A DNA stretch of 64,000 nt from Bacillota bacterium (GCA_023408075.1 JAEYKW010000017.1:62001-126000); one strand, 5' to 3'. Positions 33,232 to 42,745 are shown, counted from the first letter of the stretch. Notes: generated by a model from the letters alone, not told the origin. Made by a program: numbers and translations.

Positions 33232-33729
33232 ATGAACAGATGCTTTTGGGCCAGCGGAAGCGACGAGCTGATGCGCGATTATCACGACAACGAATTCGGG
33301 AGAAGAAAAAACAGCGACGTTGCGCTGTTTGAAAAGCTGTGTCTTGAGTGCTTTCAGGCGGGCCTCAGCTGGCGCACCGTGCTGGTTAAGCGCGAGGCGT
33401 TCCGCCGCGCGTTTCACGGCTTTGACCCAAGTCAGATCGCGCTGATGACGCAGGACGACATGGAAACGCTGATGCAGGACAGCGGCATCATCCGCAACCG
33501 CCTCAAAATTGAAGCTACAATTCACAATGCGCGGCTGCATCTGATACAATTTCCGGAAGAGGGCAGCTTTGCCGCCTATGTCTACGGGTTCACGGACGGC
33601 AGCGCGCTCTGCCGTGGTCTTAAGAAACGCGGTTACCGTTTCCTCGGGCCCACCATTTGCGAATCGTTCCTCGGCAGCGTGGGTGCTATCGAAGGCCACG
33701 AGCCGGGCTGCGATCTCTATAAAGGTTAA
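33232..33729 (+). CDS. tag: DNA-3-methyladenine glycosylase I
   Basis: A 165-residue repair enzyme removing 3-methyladenine. NRCFWA with Cys4, YHDNEFG with His18 and the final HEPGCDLY match the zinc ligands Cys-His-His-Cys of E. coli Tag; ECFQAGLSWRTVLVKREAF holds the base-recognition Glu. It is a little shorter than usual at both ends but complete. It converges on lplA, the two stop codons overlapping by four bases. Confidence 0.95.
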   Translation: MNRCFWASGSDELMRDYHDNEFGRRKNSDVALFEKLCLECFQAGLSWRTVLVKREAFRRAFHGFDPSQIALMTQDDMETLMQDSGIIRNRLKIEATIHNARLHLIQFPEEGSFAAYVYGFTDGSALCRGLKKRGYRFLGPTICESFLGSVGAIEGHEPGCDLYKG

Positions 33730-34712
33730 TACGCTTTTTCAATGAAGAACTCAGTCATATCTTGCGCCATCTTTTTGCGCTCTTCCGAAACTTCCATATC
33801 CGTCAAACGCTGTGCGAGCTCCTTTGAATGAAACGGCACGCCGATAAACACGCACGGCAGCGCTTCAATAAAATCCGCGTCGAGTGCGTCCGAATACACT
33901 TGCGCATCCGTCACCTTGCCATCTTTGAGCGAGAAATAAAAATCCACACGCCCCCACGGGAACCGCACGCCCGTCTCGATGTCAAAACTCGGCGAGCACC
34001 CGAGCTTCCACTCCCACGACGCGTTGCGCGTTTCCAGCGCGGCCACAGCTTCTTTATCCTTTATGACCAGCGGCTCATATTTGCCGTATATCTTTTCAAA
34101 GCTCTCGCAAAGTGCGCCGATCATCTTCTTAACGGTGATCTCAGGGTTGCGCTCTTTTAAATTGCAGACGCGCGCGCGCACCGATTCGACGCCCTTCGAG
34201 ACAATTTTGTCCTGCGAAACCGAGAGATACCGAGCGAGCCGCGTCATATCGGCATCAATCAATATCGTGCCGTGGTGAAACGCGCCCGTTTTCCTGTAGC
34301 AAAACGCGTTGCCCGAGAACTTCGCGCCCTCCGAAAGAATATCGTTACGGCCCGAAAACTCGGCCTCGATGCCGAGCGATTTGACCGCCTCGAGTATCAC
34401 GCTGAGCTGCCGGTTCAAATCGTAATCGTTTTTATCCACAATGAATGAAAAATTGAGGTTGCCCATGTCGTGAAACACCGCGCCGCCGCCCGATATGCGC
34501 CGCGCGAGCTTGCCGCCCTCGCTTTCGAGCAGCGCGTGGCGGCATTCCTTCCACGCGTTCTGGTTCTTGCCGATCACAACGGTGTTCTGGTTCTGATACA
34601 GATACAGCACGCACGTCCCGGGGGACAGGGTATTCAATATATACTCTTCGAGCGCGAGATTGTACCACGGGCAAACCGAATCCGACATATGAAAGTAAAA
34701 GTTTTTAAGCAT
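33726..34712 (-). CDS. lplA: Lipoate-protein ligase A
   Basis: A 328-residue ligase attaching lipoate to acyl carrier domains with ATP. RRISGGGAVFHDMGNLNFSF is the lipoate-binding RRxxGGG motif and AKFSGNAFCYR the catalytic Lys loop; a C-terminal accessory domain follows from about residue 245. GGGAGGAC precedes the ATG. No lipoylated enzyme complex is encoded in the window. Confidence 0.95.
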   Translation of the reverse strand: MLKNFYFHMSDSVCPWYNLALEEYILNTLSPGTCVLYLYQNQNTVVIGKNQNAWKECRHALLESEGGKLARRISGGGAVFHDMGNLNFSFIVDKNDYDLNRQLSVILEAVKSLGIEAEFSGRNDILSEGAKFSGNAFCYRKTGAFHHGTILIDADMTRLARYLSVSQDKIVSKGVESVRARVCNLKERNPEITVKKMIGALCESFEKIYGKYEPLVIKDKEAVAALETRNASWEWKLGCSPSFDIETGVRFPWGRVDFYFSLKDGKVTDAQVYSDALDADFIEALPCVFIGVPFHSKELAQRLTDMEVSEERKKMAQDMTEFFIEKAY

Positions 34713-34821
34713 CAGTTGTCCTCCCAGTATGGATTGATGCCACTATATCACAACGGCTGCCCGCATGCCATGCCGATTTTTGGCAAGCAGCGCAGCGGCC
34801 GTCATCCTGATATTCCCGGTT

Positions 34822-36570
34822 TTAAAACCCTTGCGTTTTGAGTATGAACTGCACCGCCGCGTCGTTGCGCTTATCCATAAACGAGGTGTAATTTTCGGCC
34901 ATATCGGAAAGCTTGTCGAGATACGCTTCCATGCCGTCAAATTCGTCTTTGAGCGGTTGCAGGCCCTCTTCATCCATATCGTCAATGCCGCCTTTCAATC
35001 GAGCCATGCCGCTTATGAGTTCATCCAGCGCGCTGATGAGCTGCGGCACCTGAGATTTGGCGTCTGCCATTCCTCCCTTAAGGTCGTCCGCGCCGCCCGC
35101 CAGCTGAGACGCCCCGCCGCTCAGCGCCGCACAGGCCGACTGCAGCTGGTAAGCGCCGTCCAGCAGCTGCAGGCACGAGGCATAAAGTGCCGCACTGCCG
35201 CCGCGCAGCTGATTCACACTGTTTGTAAAGTCCGTGGAGAAGCCTGTGTAAAGCTGCTGCATGCCCCCGCTGAGCAGCGCAGAATTGGTTTTCAACGTGG
35301 CCGCCGAGCTCACAAGCGCACTGATAATGCCTTGCTGCGCGCTGAGCCCTGCCGCAATCGGCGCGGCAGCCGGGTCCGTTCCCGCAAGCGCGGCTGCATT
35401 CGAAGCCAATGTGTTGTTCGAGGTCGAGAGGCCGCCGAGACCCGTGCCGAGCCCGCCTATGCCACTGTCCACACCCACCGCGAGATCCTTCAAATCCGAG
35501 ATGTTTTTGGTCATGTCTGTCACCGAGGTTTGCAGCGTACCCGCGCCCGTATCCAACGCTGCGAACGATGCGGCGAACGCCGACATCCCCGCGTAAAAAT
35601 CGTCCGCTGCTTTTTTCAGCGCCTTCGCATTTGAGTTTAACGCATCCGTGCCATTCTCAAGTGACGATGCGCCCGATGCCAGGTCACTCAGGCCGCTTTG
35701 CATATCCTTTGCGGCGCTTTTCATCTCCTTAAGGCCTTTGAGCAGCGCGTCCGCACCCGACTGCATATCATCGACACCCGCAAGCAGGTCGTCCGCACCG
35801 TCCGTCAGGCTGTCTATGTCGATGACGTCGCCGAAGGTATCGAGCCCGGGCAGCGCCTTTGGCAGTACGACGATGCTGATCGGCTCTAAAGCCATCTCCG
35901 TTCCGAAGAGCGTAAATGAAAACGTGCTTTCGGGCAACGGAAACGCCGAGTAGGCAACCGTATAGCTCGAACCCGCAAGCACCGCGGAAGCATTCTCGGG
36001 TATTTCGCGCACACTGTACATATTGCTGTCGAGAGACAACGACACCTGCACCGCGAAAGGCGTCATGATTTCGCGGTCCGTCAGTTCATCCAATTCGGCT
36101 GTTCCCGAATTATTCTTTACGGTCATCTCGATTTTCAGCTCGCCCGTCCTCCCCGCAATATCTTCCGGCGGGGTTTTCTCGCCGTTCAGATAATATGTGA
36201 TATCAAAGCTTACGGGCAGCGCCTTTTGCGTTTCGCCCTGATAATAAAAACCGTCATCGCCGGCCAGCCCCGCCGGCCATGTGATCTTATCCCCGTCAAT
36301 CGCGGGCGTATCCGGGCCGGAGAGGTTCCTTACCTCCGTATAGGTGCCATAATCGACAATCTCGCCGTCCGAAAAAAAGCGGTTGACCACGGTCGCGCCC
36401 GAATAGGTGCCGTCGTTTGCGAGCACGGCATACACCGTCTCGCTCTTGGGCTTTTCAGCAACCGCCTGCGCCGGGGCCGGGGCCGAGAATCCGGCTGCAA
36501 ATACAGCCGCCGCTGTCACGAGCGCGCCAAAACGCAACGCATTATTTTTTGAAAGGGTAATAAGCTTCAC
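34822..36570 (-). CDS. Secreted/anchored heptad-repeat partner of an MMPL transporter
   Basis: A 582-residue protein with a signal peptide (ALVTAAAVFAAGFSAPAPAQA), a beta-rich domain to about residue 230, and then a long run of repeated short motifs (DDLLAGVDDMQSGADALLKG, LSDLASGASSLENG and similar, roughly every 11 residues) predicted as coiled coil. Such proteins occur with YhgE/MMPL transporters of Clostridia; the function is not known. Its start overlaps the transporter stop by four bases. I see no C-terminal membrane anchor. Confidence 0.75.
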   Translation of the reverse strand: MKLITLSKNNALRFGALVTAAAVFAAGFSAPAPAQAVAEKPKSETVYAVLANDGTYSGATVVNRFFSDGEIVDYGTYTEVRNLSGPDTPAIDGDKITWPAGLAGDDGFYYQGETQKALPVSFDITYYLNGEKTPPEDIAGRTGELKIEMTVKNNSGTAELDELTDREIMTPFAVQVSLSLDSNMYSVREIPENASAVLAGSSYTVAYSAFPLPESTFSFTLFGTEMALEPISIVVLPKALPGLDTFGDVIDIDSLTDGADDLLAGVDDMQSGADALLKGLKEMKSAAKDMQSGLSDLASGASSLENGTDALNSNAKALKKAADDFYAGMSAFAASFAALDTGAGTLQTSVTDMTKNISDLKDLAVGVDSGIGGLGTGLGGLSTSNNTLASNAAALAGTDPAAAPIAAGLSAQQGIISALVSSAATLKTNSALLSGGMQQLYTGFSTDFTNSVNQLRGGSAALYASCLQLLDGAYQLQSACAALSGGASQLAGGADDLKGGMADAKSQVPQLISALDELISGMARLKGGIDDMDEEGLQPLKDEFDGMEAYLDKLSDMAENYTSFMDKRNDAAVQFILKTQGF

Positions 36571-38651
36571 TTCATCATCCCCCTGTTCTTCTTTTTCCGC
36601 AATGCCAGCGTTGTGAACATAAGTGGCTTGTCAAACAAAATGAACAGCGCAGGCAGCGCAAACATGATCACCACAAAGCTGATCAGCGCGCCGCGCCCCA
36701 CCACCGACGCAATTTCCCGCGTCGCCTTGATTGAGCTGACCGCCGTAATCGAGAGCGTCGCAAAATAGAATGTGAGCACGCTGGTCATCATCGGCTTTGT
36801 GGCCGTGGCAATAGCCTGCTTGATCGCCGTTTTCGGGCTGTCCGTTACGCGCCTGAATTCGATGTAGCGCGATGTGAACAGTATCGCGTAGTCCACCGTT
36901 GCCCCGAGCTGAATCGAGTTCACAAGCACGGGCGTTAAAAATATCATATCGTCTCCGAAATAGAAGTCCCAGCCCACGTTGATATATATCGCGGCTTTGA
37001 TCACGGCCACGAGGAAAACGGGAATCAGCAGCGAGCGGAAAGCGATCATGATGATCAAAAATATAAAGGCCATTGAGATAATGTCCACAATGAAGTTATC
37101 GGTATCCGCCGTGGAGGCCATATCCGCCGCGCTCGCATAGGAGCCCGTCACATAGCTGTCCTCCCCGAAATATGCTTTTGCGGCGGCGCGTACATCGCCG
37201 ATTGCGGCAAACAGCGTGTCGTTGTCCATGCTTGGCTGCATCGTCACGGTAAACCGGCGATATGTATCGCCCACATAGGTGTCTTTGAGCGCATCAGGAA
37301 TAAACGCATCGGGTACCACCGCCGCGCTGTCCGAATACGCCGCCACACCGCGCACACCGGAGAGCGCCTTGATCTGTGCGACCGCCTCGAGCTCCTTGCC
37401 GGAGAGCGCCTTTTGATACAGCACATGCACGGTATCCGTGATGCCGAAGGTATCGCTGATCTTCTCCGTCGCGATAATGGGCTGCGTATTTTCCGGCATG
37501 AATTTGTCCGAGGTGTAATAATACTGCTGGTTCGCGCTGCCGATAATACCCGGAATCAGCGCAGCCACCACCACCGCAAGCAGCACAAAGCGGTATTTGA
37601 TCAGCGGGCCGGAGAGCTTTTCGAGCGACGGCATCAGCACGCGGTGCTTGCGTTTGCCGAGCGGGTATGTTGCAAGTATCGCGCACGGCAGAAACGTCAT
37701 GCTGATCACGAGGCTGAAAACCACGCCCTTGCAAAGCACGATGCCGATATCCGCGCCAATCTGGTTCTGCATAAACATCAGCGCGATAAATCCGGCGCAG
37801 TCGGTCAGTGCGCTCGAAGAAATCGCGGTTAATGTGGAACGCATGGATGAGACCATTGCCGCATTGATGTCGCCCTTTGCCGTTATTAGATCTTCCTCAA
37901 AACGGTGGATCAGGAATATGGAAAAGTCCATGGAGATGGCCAGCTGCAAAATCGCGGCAATCGCCACGGTCAGGAATGAAATTTGGTCCCGCAGCAGAAA
38001 GTTAGTGCCGTAATTGAGCACAATAGCAATGCCGATGTTGACGATGCAGAGCAGCGGCGCGATAAATGACGACAGTGAAATCGCAAGTATGGCGATTAGT
38101 ATGGCGCCCGCGATGGCGAGATACAGGCCCTGCTCGCGCTGTAATGTCTCGCGCAGTTCGCTTAAAACCACGGGAGACCCGCCGAAATACTCGCCATCCT
38201 CCATCATCGAGGAGATTTGGTTCACAGCGGATTCGGAAAAGTCGCTCTGGTCCTCGCCCTCAAACGACACAATCAGTATCGTGGCGTCACCCTTATTAAA
38301 CTGCGCCAGCGCGTCTTCAGACAGAAATTCCTCGGGTTTATAAATGTCGAGCACATCGTCCATCCACTGAGCATCTTTGACGCCCTCAACGGCTTCGATG
38401 CGCTGCTTTAATTCCTTAGTCTGCCAGTTTTCTCTGCCTTCAATCAGAATATAACCTTGTGCGGAGGCGGAAAACTCTTTGTTTTCTATGGTGCTGCCCG
38501 CTATGGAGTTGGCCCCTTTCGGCATAAAGGCCGACATTTCAAAGCTCGTTTTTACGAGCGGTATGCCAAGCAACGAAGCCGCGCAGCAAAGAAACATAAA
38601 GATTATGACCAAATACTTATGTCGTACCAGAAACCGAAAAAGTCCGTTCAT
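36567..38651 (-). CDS. MMPL/RND-family transporter
   Basis: A 694-residue membrane protein with 12 helices in the RND arrangement: one helix, a large outer domain, five helices, and the same again. ISMDFSIFLIHRFEED and GATVDYAILFTSRYIE are the paired helix-4/helix-10 segments with proton-relay acids. I take ATG 38651 (MNGLFRFLVRHKY) rather than an upstream TTG. Related proteins export lipids or drugs. It is co-transcribed with the heptad-repeat partner. Confidence 0.9.
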   Translation of the reverse strand: MNGLFRFLVRHKYLVIIFMFLCCAASLLGIPLVKTSFEMSAFMPKGANSIAGSTIENKEFSASAQGYILIEGRENWQTKELKQRIEAVEGVKDAQWMDDVLDIYKPEEFLSEDALAQFNKGDATILIVSFEGEDQSDFSESAVNQISSMMEDGEYFGGSPVVLSELRETLQREQGLYLAIAGAILIAILAISLSSFIAPLLCIVNIGIAIVLNYGTNFLLRDQISFLTVAIAAILQLAISMDFSIFLIHRFEEDLITAKGDINAAMVSSMRSTLTAISSSALTDCAGFIALMFMQNQIGADIGIVLCKGVVFSLVISMTFLPCAILATYPLGKRKHRVLMPSLEKLSGPLIKYRFVLLAVVVAALIPGIIGSANQQYYYTSDKFMPENTQPIIATEKISDTFGITDTVHVLYQKALSGKELEAVAQIKALSGVRGVAAYSDSAAVVPDAFIPDALKDTYVGDTYRRFTVTMQPSMDNDTLFAAIGDVRAAAKAYFGEDSYVTGSYASAADMASTADTDNFIVDIISMAFIFLIIMIAFRSLLIPVFLVAVIKAAIYINVGWDFYFGDDMIFLTPVLVNSIQLGATVDYAILFTSRYIEFRRVTDSPKTAIKQAIATATKPMMTSVLTFYFATLSITAVSSIKATREIASVVGRGALISFVVIMFALPALFILFDKPLMFTTLALRKKKNRGMMK

Positions 38652-38945
38652 ACAACTACCGCCCGATATTTCCGTTACCAAATTATATCAAATTCTATGT
38701 ATCCTCTCAAAGCCGCCGTTTCACGCTGTCTAATCAAATATATTCATAAACGCACAAATATACCGCCGAAGTGACCTGCGGCTGTGAATTCCCATGATTA
38801 TCCGCTGTTTTTCTTTGTTTATGAAAACCGCCCCGCATGACAAAATTTTTATATTGGGGCAGGAACGGTGAATAGCTGCAACGAATATAGAATATACTCC
38901 CATAATTAGACGAATACCGTCAGCGGAGACTGTAAGGAGGAACGC

Positions 38946-39773
38946 ATGAACCGTACCAACCGACTTTTTGGGATACTCGGAATTTTAGCCGCAGCTGTGA
39001 TGGCTGGCGCGTTGACGGCGGCAGTTGTCTGCGACACCGGCGGCTTTTCGCCGCTCAATGCGTTTTATAACGAGCTCGGCTTGTTTTCGGGCGGTTACTT
39101 CGTGCCCTCTTTTGCCATGCTGATCAACCTCTGCTTCGTGCTGCTCGGCCTTGTTTTCGGCGCACTTATGGTGGCAGACGCGTTTTACAAAGACACCGTC
39201 TTATCGACCGTGCTCGGCTTTTTCGGCGCACTCACGGGCGTGCTCGCGATGGCTCACGGTATTTTCACGCTCAACGTCGCGCCGTATCACTATATCGCTT
39301 CAGCCGCTTTTTATATCTCGGCGGCAGTGCTCTGCGCGCTTTATGCGGTGTTTAAACTGCGAGAACGCAGCAAAAAACCTATCGCGACGATTGCGGCCGC
39401 CGTGCTGACCTGCGCCGCAGGCGGCGTTTATGCGTGGTACATGCTCTCGGGCGGTATGTCGGCCTATCTCGTTGAGAGCGCTTCACTCGCAAACCGCGCC
39501 GGTTTCGAACTGTTCGCGCTGGTCGGCTGGGCAGCGCTTGCGCTGTTTCTGGTGTTTACCGTGATGTATGCCATCGGGCTGCTCGGCGTGAAACGCAAAA
39601 AAGTTGATGCGCCTGATGTTTTGGAACCGGAAGAAACCGAAGACGACGAGAAAACTCTCGATGAAGTTTTGGAAGATTTGACGGATGAACCGCTCGAAGA
39701 AGGCCTTGGCGAAGGCCTGCAAAAAAGCTTCGATGAAAGCGCGGAAGACGACGATCATCTCTACGGGTTATAG
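38946..39773 (+). CDS. DUF998-type membrane protein with acidic tail
   Basis: A 275-residue protein with six predicted helices over residues 1-220 (LFGILGILAAAVMAG, FNELG-like ISDLG equivalent YNELGLFSG) and a strongly acidic cytoplasmic tail of about 55 residues (EPEETEDDEKTLDEVLED and onward). The tail is unusual for the family. The function is unknown. GGAGG precedes ATG 38946; it is a single gene followed by a terminator. Confidence 0.75.
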   Translation: MNRTNRLFGILGILAAAVMAGALTAAVVCDTGGFSPLNAFYNELGLFSGGYFVPSFAMLINLCFVLLGLVFGALMVADAFYKDTVLSTVLGFFGALTGVLAMAHGIFTLNVAPYHYIASAAFYISAAVLCALYAVFKLRERSKKPIATIAAAVLTCAAGGVYAWYMLSGGMSAYLVESASLANRAGFELFALVGWAALALFLVFTVMYAIGLLGVKRKKVDAPDVLEPEETEDDEKTLDEVLEDLTDEPLEEGLGEGLQKSFDESAEDDDHLYGL

Positions 39774-39848
39774 AAAGAGCCAATCAGGCACGCTTCAGTC
39801 ACCTGTCGGAGACGGCGGACAAGGGGACACTATTATACAGTTATTCTA

Positions 39849-39877
39849 AAACGCGCTTTGATCAGGCGCGTTTTTTG
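39849..39877 (+). terminator. Terminator after the DUF998 gene
   Basis: ACGCGC pairs with GCGCGT across TTTGATCAG, with a six-T tail. It stands 75 bases after the stop at 39773. Confidence 0.75.
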
Positions 39878-40085
39878 ATTCGTATTCCTTACGTTGTCAA
39901 TACGCCCCGCCTATGGAGAACAACTTATTCGGTCATACAAGTCCACTGTGCAGTGATGAGCAAGCGACGGCTGCGACGCGGGCGAATATCTGTAACAGAT
40001 TCTTCAGTCGCTTACGCTCCATCAGAAAGACATAAATTACTTCTTTAACATTCCGGACCCGCTTCCATCAGCGCGTTTTTTGATT
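39861..40085. repeat. Direct repeat bracketing an interspersed element
   Basis: ATCAGGCGCGTTTTTTGATT (39861-39880) returns as ATCAGCGCGTTTTTTGATT (40067-40085). The 186 bases between contain GATTCTTCAGTCGCTTACGCTCCATCAGAAAGACA-like sequence, typical of intergenic repeats. The second copy contains the end of the CDP-alcohol phosphotransferase gene. This looks like an insertion with duplicated ends. Confidence 0.5.
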
Positions 40086-40602
40086 ACCAATGCTTTTTAT
40101 CCGGATCAAACGTCTTTTCCTTCAAGTTGATGGCAAGGTCCTCAACGGCGGCATATACAGCCACCGCAATCACCGTCCACCAGACAACAGGATGACTGAT
40201 GATAAGATTTAGCGGCAGCGCGAGAAAAATCAGCAGCCCGGTCAATTTGCTGGCCCATGTGTGCAGTATGCCAAAAACCCTGTGCTTAAAATACACCACG
40301 AGTATGGACACAATCCTGACCGCGCCGATGCCGACGATCCACGGCCAAACCAAAGCCACGACGCCGATCTCAAAAAGCTTGTAAATAATAACGCCCATCA
40401 TCACCATATCGGCGATAGAATCAAGCCGCGCGCCAACAAGGCTCTGTGTTTTCATCCGCCGGGCCACAATGCCGTCTGCCATATCGGTGATACCCACCAG
40501 CGCATACAGCACCAAAAAGACCTCCGTGCTCAAAGGAAGCAGCAGAGCTAGAGAGAACGGTAAGCGCAGCAGCGTAATGATATTGGCGGCGTGCCTTTTC
40601 AT
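40084..40602 (-). CDS. CDP-alcohol phosphatidyltransferase
   Basis: A 172-residue membrane enzyme of phospholipid synthesis, five helices. The signature DGxxARxxxxxxxxGxxxDxxxD is complete from DGIVARR to GARLDSIAD (residues about 42-64). It could be PgsA-like or a phosphatidylserine/inositol-type synthase. AAAGGA precedes the ATG. The stop is in the second copy of the direct repeat at 40067-40085. Confidence 0.88.
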   Translation of the reverse strand: MKRHAANIITLLRLPFSLALLLPLSTEVFLVLYALVGITDMADGIVARRMKTQSLVGARLDSIADMVMMGVIIYKLFEIGVVALVWPWIVGIGAVRIVSILVVYFKHRVFGILHTWASKLTGLLIFLALPLNLIISHPVVWWTVIAVAVYAAVEDLAINLKEKTFDPDKKHW

Positions 40603-40792
40603 GTTTTATCCTTTATCGTTAATATCAAGAGTATATCATACTCGCACCATACACCGCTATGGCAGCTATTGTCTCTGTTCAATGATAACCACAAACCTGT
40701 CATGAAATAATGTCCCGTAAAGGAAATATAATGAAGACTATAGAATTGATCTGATGAACGTTTAAATTAACCGAAAGCGAGGGCGTTGCAAT

Positions 40793-41755
40793 ATGATATC
40801 AGACTCTGCGGCCAAGGCCATTACCGCATGGATTTCAGGCAATGCAGCCAATTCCGATAAATACAAGATAGATGGAATGAGTGTGACCTTCCGTGCGACC
40901 CCGTCATACGGTGTGGTCGGTATCTTCGGAGCCGCCGCGAGTATTGGCTGCGCCTTTATCCCCGACTTGGTTCCCAAACTGATCCTTAGCGGAATTTTTG
41001 GCATCTTGGGTGTGCTGATCATACTCTACGGTTTTGTGATGCGCCTGACGCTTGACCCCGAACGCATTGTATACCGGGGCCCGTTCGGGCTTAAAAAACA
41101 GATGCTCTGGCGCGATGTTGAGTCTGTCACTGTTGTGTCCGCAGAATATGGAGATATGTTGATAAGCGGCCGTCAAGGTCGAATCCGCATTTTCGCCTAT
41201 CTTGCCGGTTTTCCCGAAATCAGGAAACTGCTCCTCGGTCGGTTTCCAGCTTCGTTTGACGCGCAGGCCGCGATAGAAGCGGGCGACAGCAGCTTGCTTC
41301 AAAAAGAATATGGGGCAGGCGTTTTCAAGCTCAAGAAACTTAGTGTCATCCTGGGTTTCAGTATGGTTGCACTTGCATTGTCGGGCGTGGTATACAGCTA
41401 TCTTGTGAATCCGCAAACAGATTTCGCTCTTTATGTCTGCATTCCTGCGGCTATCGTTGGCGGTCTGCTGATGCTGATGTATGGCTTTTTCACCCGTCTT
41501 TATATCAGAGATGATGTGCTTGTTTATCGCACGCTTTTCTTTCGCGAAAAGTCAATGCGGTGGGAGGATGTCACTTCGATCATGGTATCCGGTCAGCCCC
41601 AGCACGAACTGATTATCCTCCAGTCAAAAATCACACGCATCAAAATACGAATCGATTTCAAAGGGTATCCTCTCCTCAAAGCGCTGATACTGAAGCGCTG
41701 CCCCGATAGTGCCTCTGTCAGCGTAGAATCGCTTCCGCCTTTGAAACCATTGTGA
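40793..41755 (+). CDS. Membrane protein with two TM-pair/PH-like units
   Basis: A 320-residue protein made of two similar halves. Each half has a hydrophobic hairpin (about residues 40-85 and 185-235) followed by a strand-rich segment: MRLTLDPERIVYRGPFGLKK, LWRDVESVTV and, in the second, TRLYIRDDVLVYRTLFFREK, RWEDVTSIMV. These match bacterial PH-like domains. The duplication is internal. Function unknown; it is followed by an amino-acid importer with its own promoter. Confidence 0.65.
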   Translation: MISDSAAKAITAWISGNAANSDKYKIDGMSVTFRATPSYGVVGIFGAAASIGCAFIPDLVPKLILSGIFGILGVLIILYGFVMRLTLDPERIVYRGPFGLKKQMLWRDVESVTVVSAEYGDMLISGRQGRIRIFAYLAGFPEIRKLLLGRFPASFDAQAAIEAGDSSLLQKEYGAGVFKLKKLSVILGFSMVALALSGVVYSYLVNPQTDFALYVCIPAAIVGGLLMLMYGFFTRLYIRDDVLVYRTLFFREKSMRWEDVTSIMVSGQPQHELIILQSKITRIKIRIDFKGYPLLKALILKRCPDSASVSVESLPPLKPL

Positions 41756-41760
41756 TGCAT

Positions 41761-41789
41761 TTTAATATTGCGGGGTTTCATGATATAAT
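41761..41789 (+). promoter_or_regulatory. Promoter of the first binding-protein gene
   Basis: TTTAAT (41761-41766), 17 bases, TATAAT (41784-41789). The start near 41796 leaves a 30-base leader with GGAG before ATG 41826. Confidence 0.65.
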
Positions 41790-41825
41790 TAAAGCGGTTT
41801 GAAACTAATGATTTGGAGAACCCTT

Positions 41826-42620
41826 ATGAAAGCACGAAAGATAACGGCTCTGGTATTGGCGCTCTGTCTCCTGCTCGTCATTGCGGCCTGTACACCCATC
41901 ACATCGGATGAAACGGATGAATCCGCAGCGGGTGACGGCACGGGGACCGAAACCGCGCCTCTAAAGCTTGTGATGGCGACCGACCCCACCTTCCCGCCAT
42001 ATGAATATAATGGTGATCAGGGCATTGTGGGCATCGACATTGATATCGCCAACAAGATTGCAGCAAAGCTCGGCTTTGAGCTTGAGATAAAAAACATTCC
42101 CTTCAACGACATCGTTGCAGCCGTGCAGAACAAGCAAGCCGATATCGGCATGGCGGCACTGACCGCCGACGAAACAAGGCTCGCTGCCGTTGATTTTTCC
42201 GCCCCATATACCACAGGCAAACAGGTGATTATCGCGATAAAAGATTCGGATGTTGCGGCACCTGCCGACCTGACGGGGAAAAGAATCGGCGTCCAGCAAA
42301 ACACGGCAGGCAGCACATACTGCACCGAAGAATTCGGAACTGCTGCGGTGCAAAGCTTCGGCACAGGTGCAGAGGCTGTTCAGGCGCTGCTGCAGGCAAA
42401 TTTGGATGCCGTTGTGATTGACGACGGCCCTGCCAAGGTGCTGGCGCAGATGAGCGAAACCCTTGTGATTCTTGATACCGAATACAAGTTGGATAAATAT
42501 GCAATAGCGGTGAATAAAGACAACACCTCGCTGCTTAAAAAAATCAATTCCGCACTGGCCGAGCTCAAAGCTTCAGGCGAGATTCAGGCCGTTATTAATA
42601 CATATATTACAGCCGAATAG
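41826..42620 (+). CDS. Amino-acid ABC transporter substrate-binding lipoprotein (1)
   Basis: A 264-residue periplasmic-binding-type lipoprotein: signal ITALVLALCLLLVIAAC with lipid-attached Cys, a short Thr/Asp linker, then the class II fold starting LVMATDPTFPPYEY. The block MAALTADETRLAAVDFSAPY and the second-lobe GVQQNTAG are typical for polar amino acid receptors. The start at ATG 41826 is set by GGAG. It has its own promoter and terminator, separate from the permease genes. Confidence 0.92.
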   Translation: MKARKITALVLALCLLLVIAACTPITSDETDESAAGDGTGTETAPLKLVMATDPTFPPYEYNGDQGIVGIDIDIANKIAAKLGFELEIKNIPFNDIVAAVQNKQADIGMAALTADETRLAAVDFSAPYTTGKQVIIAIKDSDVAAPADLTGKRIGVQQNTAGSTYCTEEFGTAAVQSFGTGAEAVQALLQANLDAVVIDDGPAKVLAQMSETLVILDTEYKLDKYAIAVNKDNTSLLKKINSALAELKASGEIQAVINTYITAE

Positions 42621-42652
42621 GACAGCGTTTAAGTCAGTTTGACCTGTGCCAC

Positions 42653-42690
42653 AGCCCAATACACTGATGAATCAGTTGTGTTGGGTTTTT
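42653..42690 (+). terminator. Terminator after binding protein 1
   Basis: CCCAATACACTGAT pairs almost fully with ATCAGTTGTGTTGGG, followed by TTTTT. Confidence 0.9.
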
Positions 42691-42716
42691 ATTTTGGAAA
42701 GAAAAATGAATATTTG

Positions 42717-42745
42717 TTGTACAAGCCTTTTAAATATAATATAAT
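42717..42745 (+). promoter_or_regulatory. Promoter of the second binding-protein gene
   Basis: TTGTAC (42717-42722), a 17-base spacer and TATAAT (42740-42745). The start is near 42752, and GGGGGAATC precedes ATG 42785. Confidence 0.7.

Noticed and set aside
38652..38681. Upstream TTG start for the MMPL transporter
   Set aside because: ATG 38651 gives the standard cytoplasmic lead directly before helix 1; the extra ten residues have no family match.
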